A DNA stretch of 64,000 bases, taken from contig NZ_FNEO01000001.1 of NCBI RefSeq assembly GCF_900100165.1, positions 186,001-250,000 on the forward strand. The letters run 5' to 3'. The DNA is from Flavobacterium glycines. GTDB lineage: Bacteria > Bacteroidota > Bacteroidia > Flavobacteriales > Flavobacteriaceae. Below are positions 45,463 to 52,930 of this stretch, piece by piece. The translations under genes and the position numbers were made by a program. Each line of letters begins with the position of its first letter. The first letter of the stretch is position 1. The notes under the pieces were generated by a model. That model made no database searches. It saw nothing but the letters and a program-made list of their open reading frames with translations, and was not told the origin of the DNA.

Positions 45463-46008
45463 TCATTTAGAATAAATATTGGATTTGTATATCAATGTAT
45501 CAATTTCTGGCGGAGGTGGTGGAGGTGGCAAAATACTTTTTAAATTTCCAAAATCAACATATCTTTTTACCGGAATGAATTTCAGTTTAGCCTTAAAACT
45601 TCCTAATGAATCTATAAAATTATAAAGTTTTTTAGGAGCATTATGACCATAAATATAAATCATTTTATTTTCGTCTTTTTTAGAAATGTTTAAAAGATAG
45701 CTTTCACCATCTTGCAAATTATCTTGAACATAGACAGTATCAAACTTTTCAAAATCAAATTGACTTAAATACTTATTCAATTCATTTTTATCTTCTTTTT
45801 TTAGTATTGCATAAAAAATCTCTACTGGAGAAGGAAATCTTTTTTGGAGATAAACAGTATCTGTTTTTGTAAATTTAATAGAATTATTATGATGCAAGCC
45901 CGCATAAGAGAAAACAAAGCTTTCATAAGGAAATGATTTTACTTCATCCTTTTTAACACAAGATATTAAAACCAAAATCAAAGCAATAAATGTAATTTCA
46001 GTTTTCAT
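45463..46008 (-). CDS. Hypothetical lipoprotein with proline-rich C-terminus
   Basis: This 181-residue protein has a lipoprotein signal (ALILVLISC, then VKKDEVK, acidic enough for possible surface export). No domain was recognised. The middle looks like an alpha/beta fold, and near the C-terminus is a run of seven prolines followed by EIDTLIYKSNIYSK. It lies between the cyclase-like gene and hemW without close coupling. Function unknown. Confidence 0.7.
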   Translation of the reverse strand: MKTEITFIALILVLISCVKKDEVKSFPYESFVFSYAGLHHNNSIKFTKTDTVYLQKRFPSPVEIFYAILKKEDKNELNKYLSQFDFEKFDTVYVQDNLQDGESYLLNISKKDENKMIYIYGHNAPKKLYNFIDSLGSFKAKLKFIPVKRYVDFGNLKSILPPPPPPPEIDTLIYKSNIYSK

Positions 46009-46039
46009 AATACTTTTAATTTATTAATTCTCAACCCTC

Positions 46040-47260
46040 TCAAAGCTCTTCTTTGTGCTCTTGGTGGTTAGACCTATTCCAAATTAAATAAAACAAATCA
46101 CTCGCAATTCCATCCGTTAAAAACTTTCCTTTTTTTGTTGGTCTCAGAATGTTATTTTCGATAAAAAGCAAGTCATCGCTTAAAAATTTCTGTGCTTGTT
46201 TCAGTAAATAATCCAGGTAATTTTGTCCAAATTCAGATTGAATTCGCTCCAAAGAAACACCCCAAATCGTTCGTAATCCCGTCATAATATATTCGTTGTA
46301 ACGGTCGGAAACCGATAAAATTTCGATTTCATTTGGCAATCGATTTTCTTTTATTGCTTTTAAATAAAGTGTATTATTAGCAATATTCCAACTTCTGGAA
46401 ATCCCATCATAACTATGTGCCGAAGGACCAATTCCAATGTATTTTTTCCCTAACCAATACGCCGAATTGTTCTTCGAAAAATAATCTGGCTTTCCAAAAT
46501 TAGACAACTCATAATGCAAAAATCCATTCGCTTCAAGTGTTTCCATCAAAATCATAAAATGCGCCGAAGCCACCTCATCTTTTGGTTCCGCTATTTTTCC
46601 AGTCTGAATCAATTTATTCAATGCCGTTTTTGGTTCGACCGTCAAGGCATAACTCGAAATATGCGGAACACCAAAACTCAAAGCCGTTTCGATATTTTGT
46701 TTCCAACGTTCATCACTCATCCTCGGAATCCCATAAATCAAATCCAGCGAAATATTATCAAAATACTTCGTTGCTATTTCAAGGCATTTTTTGGCTTCCT
46801 CCGAATTGTGTGCCCGATTCATCATTTTCAAATCGTCTTCAAAAAATGACTGGATTCCTATAGACAAACGATTGATTCCTATAGAACGATATTCTTCAAA
46901 AATAGTTCTCGACTCCGCTCGAACTGACAGTTCAGACTCATTGTCACATCGAGCGAAGTCGAGATGCAAATCATCTGGATTAGCCTCAAGCGTAATTTCC
47001 GGATTTTCTGAAACGATGTAATTTTTATAAATAGCATCAATCAAAAGTCTCAAATCTGAAATCTGCAATACTGAAGGCGTTCCTCCGCCGAAATAAATCG
47101 TCTCAACAACTTCGTCCTTAAACTCATTTTTACGCAGCTCGATTTCTTTGGCTAAAGCCAAAACCATTTCATCTTTCTTCTTCATCGAAATCGAAAAATG
47201 AAAATCACAATAATGGCAAGCCTGTTTGCAAAACGGTATATGTATGTAGATCCCTGACAT
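46040..47260 (-). CDS. hemW: HemW-like radical SAM protein carrying an in-frame repeat insertion
   Basis: This 406-residue HemW (formerly coproporphyrinogen III oxidase-like, now seen as a heme chaperone) has the radical SAM motif IPFCKQACHYCDF (Cys11, Cys15, Cys18), ETIYFGGGTPSVL, NRLSIGIQSF and YALTVEPKTAL. Between EANPDDL and GINRLSIG there are about 18-20 more residues than the family normally has (including FARCDNESELSVRAESRTI). The DNA there is a palindromic repeat (46908-46963), so it looks like an in-frame insertion. The last residues, RSNHQEHKEEL, also extend past the usual end and are encoded by repeat-like DNA. The iron-sulfur site and core motifs are intact. Confidence 0.92.
   Translation of the reverse strand: MSGIYIHIPFCKQACHYCDFHFSISMKKKDEMVLALAKEIELRKNEFKDEVVETIYFGGGTPSVLQISDLRLLIDAIYKNYIVSENPEITLEANPDDLHLDFARCDNESELSVRAESRTIFEEYRSIGINRLSIGIQSFFEDDLKMMNRAHNSEEAKKCLEIATKYFDNISLDLIYGIPRMSDERWKQNIETALSFGVPHISSYALTVEPKTALNKLIQTGKIAEPKDEVASAHFMILMETLEANGFLHYELSNFGKPDYFSKNNSAYWLGKKYIGIGPSAHSYDGISRSWNIANNTLYLKAIKENRLPNEIEILSVSDRYNEYIMTGLRTIWGVSLERIQSEFGQNYLDYLLKQAQKFLSDDLLFIENNILRPTKKGKFLTDGIASDLFYLIWNRSNHQEHKEEL
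46908..46963. repeat. Palindromic repeat element inside hemW
   Basis: Left arm CTCGACTCCGCTCGAACTGA, right arm TCACATCGAGCGAAGTCGAG; the arms are inverse complements with about three mismatches over 22 bp, around a short centre. CTCGACTTCGCTCGA-type palindromes are familiar as intergenic repeats in Flavobacteria (recollection, not a search). Here the element is translated within hemW. Confidence 0.75.
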
Positions 47261-47346
47261 AGTGTTCAGTGTTCAGATTTTTAGTAATCAGTTTTAATAA
47301 CAGTAGTCAGTAGTCAGTTTTATTAATGGTCAGTGCATAACTGAAT

Positions 47347-47365
47347 ACTAAAAAACTGAACACTA
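47347..47365. repeat. 19-bp direct repeat, left copy, flanking the four-helix-bundle gene
   Basis: ACTAAAAAACTGAACACTA, identical to 47789-47807. The sequence around it (47262-47370) is a tract of CAGTGTTCAG/TCAGTAGTCAG-like motifs. Confidence 0.8.
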
Positions 47366-47366
47366 A

Positions 47367-47738
47367 TTACTCTTTTTTTATTCCAAATTTCTCAGGATTT
47401 AAAATCATGTAATTTATAAGTTTACCAACCTCAACACTTTCTGTTGTAAGTTCTTGATAAATTGTCTCAGATATATATTTGCAAGCAAATGCAAACTCTA
47501 ACCAAACTTGTGTTTCTGAATTTTCACTATCAGAATCGGTTAATTTGCTATGAAAATGCCTGGGATAAATTCTCTTTCTATACGCTTCTGCTATAGTAAC
47601 GGGGACACTTCTTGAAGAACGCCTAATTTGGTCTGTCAAAGAATACATTTCTTCTTTTGGAAACTTTTGTGTAATTTCAAAAATCTTCATCGCCAAAACA
47701 AATGATTTTTTATAAGCTAATAAATCCTGAAACCTCAT
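47367..47738 (-). CDS. Four-helix-bundle protein (23S rRNA intervening-sequence protein family)
   Basis: This 123-residue all-helical protein begins MRFQDLLAYKKSFVLAMKIFEITQKFPKEEMYSL and carries the family signature TDQIRRSSRSVPVTIAEAYRKR. Members were first noticed in 23S rRNA intervening sequences, are related to the Avd accessory proteins of diversity-generating retroelements, and probably bind nucleic acid. In this window it is not in an rRNA gene. It sits between hemW and ruvC inside repeat-rich DNA, bracketed by two identical 19-bp direct repeats 442 bp apart, suggesting the gene entered as a unit. No reverse transcriptase is nearby. Confidence 0.9.
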   Translation of the reverse strand: MRFQDLLAYKKSFVLAMKIFEITQKFPKEEMYSLTDQIRRSSRSVPVTIAEAYRKRIYPRHFHSKLTDSDSENSETQVWLEFAFACKYISETIYQELTTESVEVGKLINYMILNPEKFGIKKE

Positions 47739-47788
47739 AATTGCTTTTTAAAATTAAACTGAATACTTTTTGACCATCAAGACTGAAC

Positions 47789-47807
47789 ACTAAAAAACTG
47801 AACACTA
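47789..47807. repeat. 19-bp direct repeat, right copy, overlapping the ruvC stop
   Basis: ACTAAAAAACTGAACACTA again. Its last three bases, read on the minus strand, supply the ruvC stop codon TAG at 47805-47807. Confidence 0.8.
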
Positions 47808-48359
47808 CTTCTGAACTCGTTCCTCATTTTGCTTCACAAAAGCATCCCAACCCGAATAACTTTTACCTGCAACTACTTTTCCGGAATTGAAAAAGTGACA
47901 AACCGCAGCCGCCAATCCATCGGTGGAATCGAGGTTTTTAGGTAATTCTTTTAAGCTTAAAAGTTGTTGCAGCATTTTAGCAACCTGCTCTTTACTGGCG
48001 TTTCCGTTTCCGGTAATCGCCATCTTTATTTTTTTGGGCTCGTATTCGGTAATGGGAATTCCGCGCGACAATCCGGCAGCCATAGCCACACCCTGCGCAC
48101 GCCCTAACTTCAACATCGATTGCACGTTTTTACCAAAAAAAGGCGCTTCAATCGCAATTTCGTCAGGGCAATGTGTATCAATCAACTCAATAGTGCGCTC
48201 AAATATGATTTTTAGTTTTTGATAATGATTATCGTATTTGGATAATTGCAATTCGTTCAGTTGCACAAATTCCATTTTTTTATTGATAACACGTATCAAG
48301 CCAAACCCCATAATCGTGGTTCCGGGGTCAATTCCTAATATGATGCGTTCGTTTGTCAA
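47805..48359 (-). CDS. ruvC: Crossover junction endodeoxyribonuclease RuvC
   Basis: This 184-residue nuclease resolves Holliday junctions with RuvAB. The RNase H-like active site is visible: ILGIDPGTTIMGFGLI (Asp11), EIAIEAPFFGKNVQSMLKLGRAQG (catalytic Glu), and near the end DSTDGLAAAVCHFF (two Asp). The DNA-binding segment YEPKKIKMAITGNGNASKEQV is conserved. Length is typical. Its stop codon lies in the 19-bp direct repeat that brackets the downstream four-helix-bundle gene, so the extreme C-terminus may have been set by that insertion. Confidence 0.95.
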   Translation of the reverse strand: MTNERIILGIDPGTTIMGFGLIRVINKKMEFVQLNELQLSKYDNHYQKLKIIFERTIELIDTHCPDEIAIEAPFFGKNVQSMLKLGRAQGVAMAAGLSRGIPITEYEPKKIKMAITGNGNASKEQVAKMLQQLLSLKELPKNLDSTDGLAAAVCHFFNSGKVVAGKSYSGWDAFVKQNEERVQK

Positions 48360-48404
48360 TTTTATTTACATGTTTTACCTAGAAGGTATTAAATTTTCTT
48401 GTTA

Positions 48405-48578
48405 CACAAAAATCCTCAAAGAAGACATAGAGATTCACAAAACTAATTTAAAATCTTTGCGTCTCTTCGCGATTTCTTTGTGAATCTTTGCGAAATACTT
48501 TTTTTGCTACACAAAGCTTTTAAAAATTTAAAAATCTTTGCGAAACTCTGTGTGTCTTTGCGTTTCTTTGCGCAATAG
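48405..48578. repeat. Degenerate CTTTGCG-type intergenic repeat tract
   Basis: The region upstream of the plus-strand membrane protein is made of repeated TCTTTGCG, TCTTTGTGAATC and TTTGCGTTTC motifs, with complementary CACAAAG-type copies near 48410-48440. Similar degenerate tracts occur at 27508-27555 and 46055-46070. No gene seen. Confidence 0.65.
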
Positions 48579-48587
48579 TTCTTCGTT

Positions 48588-49532
48588 ATGATTTCAATTC
48601 CTCACAAAACTAAGCAATTCCTCGTACTTCTAATCAAAGTTTTGATAGTAGGTGGTGCCTTTTATTTTATTTACAACCAACTGGCGAATAACGATAAACT
48701 CGATTGGCAAAAATTCATTGTCTTATTCAAAAAAAATCAGTCTGTTTCCGGGATTTCATTTATCTTATTGCTGAGTGTTTTAAATCGGTATTTCGAAATT
48801 CTAAAATGGCAAAATCTCTCCCAATACATTCATAAAATAACTGTAGCCGAATCAACAAAACAAGTTTTAGCCGCTTTAACTGCCGGATTATTTACTCCAA
48901 ACGGCGTAGGCGAATATGCCGGAAAAGCTTTGTTTTTCGCCAAAAAAGACACAAAAAAAGTAATTTTCCTAAACCTGATTTGCAACGGAATCCAAATGAT
49001 TTTGACTGTTATTTTTGGAATTTTCGGCTTATTGTATTTCAATACGCAATTTCACGTTATTACATCTCAAACGGTTTTGATTCTATTTGGAATTTGTTTT
49101 TTACTTTTTGGAATTTTATTTTTTTCGAAGAAAATAAACATAAAAGGTTATTCCATCGAAAAACTGATTCACAAGATTAACGAAATTCCAAAAAACATTC
49201 ATCAACGAAATATTATTCTTGGCATTTGTCGTTATTTGGTTTTCTCTCATCAGTATTATTTTTTGTTTTTAGCTTTTGATGTTGATTTGCCTTATTTGAC
49301 ACTAATGTCAGCCATTTCCTCAGTCTATTTCTTAGCTTCATCCCTGCCTACTTTTCAGTTTTTGGACTTTGCCGTCAAAGGAAGCGTAGCGGTTTATTTC
49401 TTTGGCATACTGGGCGTAAACGAATGGATTGTGATTTTCATTTCAACATTGATGTGGTTTCTCAATGTAGTTTTGCCTGTGGTTATAGGTAGTTACTATG
49501 TACTGAATTTCAAAACTAAAGAACTTGCATAA
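48588..49532 (+). CDS. Lysylphosphatidylglycerol synthase-type (UPF0104) membrane protein
   Basis: This 314-residue integral membrane protein has about eight helices. Family features include the helix after RYFEILKWQNL, the TPNGVGEYAGKALFF motif (typical LTPxxxGE-type segment), and FLASSLPTFQFLDFAVKGSVAVYFF. It lacks the C-terminal synthase domain of MprF, as usual for UPF0104 proteins, which are predicted flippase-like. The next gene, a glycosyltransferase, overlaps it by one base, so the two may handle a lipid-linked or membrane glycolipid product. Function inferred. Confidence 0.85.
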   Translation: MISIPHKTKQFLVLLIKVLIVGGAFYFIYNQLANNDKLDWQKFIVLFKKNQSVSGISFILLLSVLNRYFEILKWQNLSQYIHKITVAESTKQVLAALTAGLFTPNGVGEYAGKALFFAKKDTKKVIFLNLICNGIQMILTVIFGIFGLLYFNTQFHVITSQTVLILFGICFLLFGILFFSKKINIKGYSIEKLIHKINEIPKNIHQRNIILGICRYLVFSHQYYFLFLAFDVDLPYLTLMSAISSVYFLASSLPTFQFLDFAVKGSVAVYFFGILGVNEWIVIFISTLMWFLNVVLPVVIGSYYVLNFKTKELA

Positions 49533-50623
49533 TGCTTTTTCTAACCATCATATTATCCATTTATTTCACAACTATTTCTCTTTTAGTCTATGGTTTTTCG
49601 AAAATAAAAAGCTTTAATTCTGTTGGCTTAACGCCAAAAACAGCCTTCACAATTGTAGTCCCTTTTCGAAATGAAGCTGAAAATCTGCCTATACTTTTAG
49701 AAAGTCTTTCGAAATTGAATTATCCAATGGATTTGATTAAAATGATTTTGGTGGATGATAACTCAGATTTTAGATTTCAGACCGCAGATTTTAGATTTCA
49801 GATTAAAACAATAGATAATATCCGGATTTCAAATTCTCCTAAGAAAGACGCCATTACAACTACCATTCCTTTTGTAAAAACTTCCTGGATAATCACCACT
49901 GATGCCGATTGTGTTGTTTCCGAAAACTGGCTTTTAACGTTAGATAATTACATTCAAACTCATAAAGTTTCGATGATTGCCGGAGCAGTTGCTTATAGCG
50001 GCAGCAATTCGTTTCTGCATCATTTTCAGCAACTGGATTTGGCAAGTTTACAAGGTGCTACTATCGGCAGTTTTGGCATCGGAAAAGGTTTTATGTGTAA
50101 TGGTGCAAATTTAGCTTATACCAAATCACTCTTTCAGGAATTGAACGGTTTTGAAGGAAATGATACCATAGCCAGTGGTGATGATGTTTTTCTTCTGCAA
50201 AAAGCGATTGCTAAATTTCCCGATAAAGTACATTATTTAAAATCAGAGAATACTATTGTCACTACAAAACCTTTGGACGACTGGAAATCCTTGTTTTACC
50301 AAAGAGTGCGCTGGGCATCAAAAACCACTTCTTATCAAAGTAATTTTGGAAAAATAGTAGGATTGATAGTTTTTGGAGGAAATATTAGTTTGTGGTTTGT
50401 GGCTTATGGTTTGTTGTTCGGGATAGGAAACTATTTTTTATTGTGTTTCTTACTATTAGCCAAATTAATCATTGACTTTATATTGATTCATCAAACCAAT
50501 CAATTTTTAAAAACCAAAACACAATCTTTTTTGATTAGTAGTTTACTGTATCCTTTTTTCAGTGTTAGTGTAGCTTTGTATTCTTTGACCGGGAAATACG
50601 AATGGAAAGGAAGAAAATTTTAG
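49532..50623 (+). CDS. Family 2 glycosyltransferase with an in-frame repeat insertion
   Basis: This 363-residue membrane-anchored GT2 has an N-terminal helix (1-20) and the GT-A domain: FTIVVPFRNEAENLPILLESL, then MILVDDNSD, TTDADCVVSENWL (DxD metal site), GAVAYSG, MCNGANLAYTKSLFQELNGFEG, SGDDVFLL and the acceptor motif FYQRVRWASK (QxxRW-like). Three helices lie at the C-terminus. Directly after VDDNS the protein has two copies of DFRFQ (in DFRFQTADFRFQIK), encoded by a 17-bp direct repeat with 21-bp period, an apparent in-frame repeat insertion next to the nucleotide-binding loop. It is coupled to the upstream UPF0104 gene. Confidence 0.9.
   Translation: MLFLTIILSIYFTTISLLVYGFSKIKSFNSVGLTPKTAFTIVVPFRNEAENLPILLESLSKLNYPMDLIKMILVDDNSDFRFQTADFRFQIKTIDNIRISNSPKKDAITTTIPFVKTSWIITTDADCVVSENWLLTLDNYIQTHKVSMIAGAVAYSGSNSFLHHFQQLDLASLQGATIGSFGIGKGFMCNGANLAYTKSLFQELNGFEGNDTIASGDDVFLLQKAIAKFPDKVHYLKSENTIVTTKPLDDWKSLFYQRVRWASKTTSYQSNFGKIVGLIVFGGNISLWFVAYGLLFGIGNYFLLCFLLLAKLIIDFILIHQTNQFLKTKTQSFLISSLLYPFFSVSVALYSLTGKYEWKGRKF
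49764..49801. repeat. 17-bp direct repeat inside the glycosyltransferase gene
   Basis: CAGATTTTAGATTTCAG at 49764-49780 and again at 49785-49801 (period 21 bp, seven codons). The inverse complement of 16 of these bases recurs between leuC and leuD (62555-62570), showing it is a dispersed repeat rather than ordinary coding sequence. Confidence 0.8.
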
Positions 50624-50636
50624 ATTGCAGATTAAC

Positions 50637-50654
50637 GTCCCGATAACTATCGGG
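50637..50654. repeat. Short palindrome CCCGATAACTATCGGG
   Basis: Near-perfect intergenic palindrome just after the glycosyltransferase stop. It may act as a weak terminator or be a REP-like unit. Confidence 0.5.
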
Positions 50655-50690
50655 ATTGATTTTAATATTCGTCTAAAAATCACCAAATCC

Positions 50691-50762
50691 CTAGCCCAGA
50701 TAGAGCCGATATCCTCATGACGTGCAACGGAATGAGATAAAGGCGAAAGCTGGAAATAGCTC
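50691..50762. ncRNA. Candidate structured RNA element between convergent genes
   Basis: Three nested complementary pairs can fold into one compact structure: CCAG (50696-50699) with CTGG (50750-50753), GCC (50705-50707) with GGC (50742-50744), and CTCAT (50714-50718) with ATGAG (50732-50736). The CTAGCCC...ATCCT...AGATAAAGGCGAAAGC-like layout resembles an intergenic element I recall from many Flavobacterium genomes, possibly the flavo-1 motif; that link is from memory and unverified. Strand unclear. Confidence 0.4.
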
Positions 50763-50769
50763 AAAAAAA

Positions 50770-51246
50770 CTATTCCACTTTTATAATCACAGGAAGAATA
50801 AATTGGGTTTTTACCGGAATTCCCTGTTTTAAAGCCGGATTTACTTTTGGAAAATTAATCAATCGGGCGTGGAGAATACTATCAATTTTAATAGTATCAT
50901 AAGCAACTGAATCCTTAGGAAACTGTGGTTCGAACTGCATTTTAGAATTTGGAAAAACAGTCACTTTTACTTCAATAGTATCGAGTTCCGGATAAAGAGC
51001 TGAAAGCGTATCCAACTGTAATTTTTCCTGTATTAGTTGAGTCAGACTATCAAAAAAACATTGCTGGCGTTGGATTTTTTCATCTAGTTTATCACAATCT
51101 ACAAAAGAAGGATACTCATCAACTTCTTTCCAGTTGATTGCTTTCAATTCCTTTTGCAACAATTCTTTTTCTGACGGCACTTGTTTTTCAAAGTATTGAC
51201 AGGAATTGAATATAGTGAAGAGTAAAAAAAAGTAATAGTACCTCAA
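50770..51246 (-). CDS. Hypothetical lipoprotein, possible TonB C-terminal-like domain
   Basis: A lipoprotein of about 158 residues if translation starts at the TTG at 51246, which gives a compact lipoprotein signal (RYYYFFLLFTIFNSC). The frame is open to another TTG at 51288 but has no ATG. The C-terminal part (LINFPKVNPALKQGIPVKTQFILPVIIKVE) resembles the end of TonB-like energy-transducer domains, where a residue pair before PxxxGxPV-type turns precedes the last strand. Function not established. It converges with the glycosyltransferase. Confidence 0.6.
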   Translation of the reverse strand: MRYYYFFLLFTIFNSCQYFEKQVPSEKELLQKELKAINWKEVDEYPSFVDCDKLDEKIQRQQCFFDSLTQLIQEKLQLDTLSALYPELDTIEVKVTVFPNSKMQFEPQFPKDSVAYDTIKIDSILHARLINFPKVNPALKQGIPVKTQFILPVIIKVE

Positions 51247-51359
51247 GGCCTTGTTTTTGAATTCGACTAATATTTTATAAAAATACAATGATTTTTTGAT
51301 TTTTCTAAAGATAAAAAGAAAGGAGGAAATAGTTTTTATATTTTCAAATTAATCGAATA

Positions 51360-51390
51360 AAAAAAGCCTTTCTGTTACGAAAGGCTTTCT
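51360..51390 (-). terminator. Terminator of tRNA-Asp copy 1
   Basis: Stem AAAGCCTTTC / GAAAGGCTTT around TGTTAC, with a T run on the minus strand. Identical to the one after copy 2. Confidence 0.8.
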
Positions 51391-51400
51391 TGCAAATTTG

Positions 51401-51474
51401 CGGTCTGGACGGGACTCGAACCCGCGACCCCATGCGTGACAGGCATGTATTCTAACCAACTGAACTACCAAACC
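51401..51474 (-). tRNA. tRNA-Asp (anticodon GTC), copy 1
   Basis: Acceptor GGTTTGG pairs with CCAGACC, the anticodon arm is CATGC-CTGTCAC-GCATG with anticodon GTC, and the T arm carries GGGTTCGAGTCCC. CCA not encoded. Sequence identical to the copy at 51760-51833. Confidence 0.96.
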
Positions 51475-51719
51475 TCTGCTTTATTGCGAGTGCAAATATA
51501 CAATATTATTTTCTTTAAAAACAAGTCCGAATTAAAAAGAATTGCAATTATTTTTAATTTCTAAAAAACTTATCCAAAATCTCACCTAAGTCTTTAAAAA
51601 TCAAAAAAGCCATTCACAATTAAGTGAAAAGCTTTTCATTGGTCTAACTACTAAACCGTGGTTAGCTTTACAACGGCTAACCAAACAACACAACTAGCTT
51701 TAGATACCGTATAGTGGAA

Positions 51720-51750
51720 AAAAAAGCCTTTCTGTTACGAAAGGCTTTCC
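51720..51750 (-). terminator. Terminator of tRNA-Asp copy 2
   Basis: Same AAAGCCTTTC / GAAAGGCTTT hairpin as after copy 1. Confidence 0.8.
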
Positions 51751-51759
51751 CAATATTAG

Positions 51760-51833
51760 CGGTCTGGACGGGACTCGAACCCGCGACCCCATGCGTGACA
51801 GGCATGTATTCTAACCAACTGAACTACCAAACC
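51760..51833 (-). tRNA. tRNA-Asp (anticodon GTC), copy 2
   Basis: All 74 bases match copy 1. The tandem copies are 359 bp apart, and each has the same terminator and the same first bases upstream (TCTGCTTTATTGCG on the plus strand), so the duplicated unit includes flanking DNA. Confidence 0.96.
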
Positions 51834-51919
51834 TCTGCTTTATTGCGGTGGCAAAGATACAACAGATTTCTATTTACACAAGTGTTTTGATTAAAAATTA
51901 AACTATTTTTTTTGACCCA

Positions 51920-52846
51920 CTATCCAAACTTTTGTTTTTCAATTAAATAGGTTAGCATTATTTTCTCAAAATCATCCCTTACACTTACAGGAACATACTT
52001 AATTTTGTTTTGAGCACAACTTAAAGCAAGCTTTTTAAAGTACAAAGACACTTGTTTTTCATATTCTTCTTTGACATTTTCGGCAAAAACAGAAATTTCT
52101 TCTGCTGTTTCTACATCAATAAATTTGCGTGGTGCATTATCAAAGTCAAAATTAAATTCTGTTTTTCCATCTATAACATGAAACAAAACCACTTTATGCT
52201 TGTTGTGTTTTAAATGCTGTAAAGCACTTAACAAACGTTCTTCTTCACCAGTTTGAAACATATCCGTAAACAAAATAATCATCGAACGACGATGCATTTT
52301 CTCCGCTATCTGATGCAAAAAAGTAATTGTATCAGTACTTTTCTTAATAACCGGTGTTTGCAATAAATTCTCCAACGCATTTAAAACCATTCTGTGATGG
52401 CGATCACTTCCTTTTTCTGGCGCATAATATTCGTAAGTATCCGAAAAAACACTTAACCCTACTGCATCGCGTTGTTTCTTTAAAAGATTCATCAAAACAG
52501 CAGAAGCCAAAACAGAAAAGCCGATTTTGTTTTCATAAAAATTTTGATTCGATTTCAATTTAGGATAATGCATCGAAGAAGAATTATCGATAATGATATG
52601 ACAACGTAAGTTGGTTTCTTCTTCAAACTGTTTGGTGTACAATCGATCTGTTTTAGCAAACAACTTCCAATCGATATGCTTAGTACTTTCTCCGGTATTA
52701 TAAACCTTATGCTCAGCAAACTCAGCCGAAAATCCATGAAAAGGACTTTTGTGCATACCCGAAATAAAACCTTCCACCACTTGGTTAGCCAATAACTCCA
52801 AATGCTGAAAACTGGATATTTTACCTATTTGTGACTCTATCTTCAT
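51920..52846 (-). CDS. DUF58 family protein (von Willebrand A-like)
   Basis: This 308-residue protein has the DUF58 hallmark early on: HKSPFHGFSAEFAEHKVYNTGESTKHIDWKLFAKTDRLYTKQFEEETNL. A vWA-like domain follows with the metal-site pattern HIIIDNSSSMHYP (DxSxS) and IILFTDMFQTGEEE. DUF58 proteins usually sit beside MoxR ATPases and Bat proteins; here none is visible and the upstream neighbour is thioredoxin. Likely role in envelope stress or aerotolerance, by family association only. Confidence 0.9.
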   Translation of the reverse strand: MKIESQIGKISSFQHLELLANQVVEGFISGMHKSPFHGFSAEFAEHKVYNTGESTKHIDWKLFAKTDRLYTKQFEEETNLRCHIIIDNSSSMHYPKLKSNQNFYENKIGFSVLASAVLMNLLKKQRDAVGLSVFSDTYEYYAPEKGSDRHHRMVLNALENLLQTPVIKKSTDTITFLHQIAEKMHRRSMIILFTDMFQTGEEERLLSALQHLKHNKHKVVLFHVIDGKTEFNFDFDNAPRKFIDVETAEEISVFAENVKEEYEKQVSLYFKKLALSCAQNKIKYVPVSVRDDFEKIMLTYLIEKQKFG

Positions 52847-52930
52847 CTCTCAAATGTATTAAAAAGATAATAGATAACAGAGAAAAGAAGCAAGAGAAAA
52901 GAGGATAAATTCTCTAAACTGTTATAAACA

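Larger units (their letters stand above)
51289..51919. other. Non-coding region with duplicated tRNA-Asp units
   Basis: Apart from the two tRNA-Asp genes and their terminators, the 285 nt between the tRNA genes contain two further hairpins: AAAAGC...TTCAC / GTGAA...GCTTTT near 51604-51637 and GGTTAGC (51660-51666) / GCTAACC (51676-51682). No coding region or integrase was seen. Confidence 0.6.

Noticed and set aside
47040..47080. Possible third repeat insertion in hemW (peptide LQISDLRLL)
   Set aside because: The DNA resembles the ATCTGAAATCTG repeat, but the segment has the same length as in ordinary HemW proteins, so no insertion is implied.
50543..50764. Minus-strand open frame of 73 codons after the glycosyltransferase
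   Set aside because: It overlaps the 3' end of the glycosyltransferase and the palindromic intergenic elements and has no protein-like features.
51401..51833. tRNA-Asp pair as attachment sites of an integrated element
   Set aside because: Only about 285 bp lie between them, with no integrase or cargo gene; the duplicated flanks fit a local tRNA duplication better.
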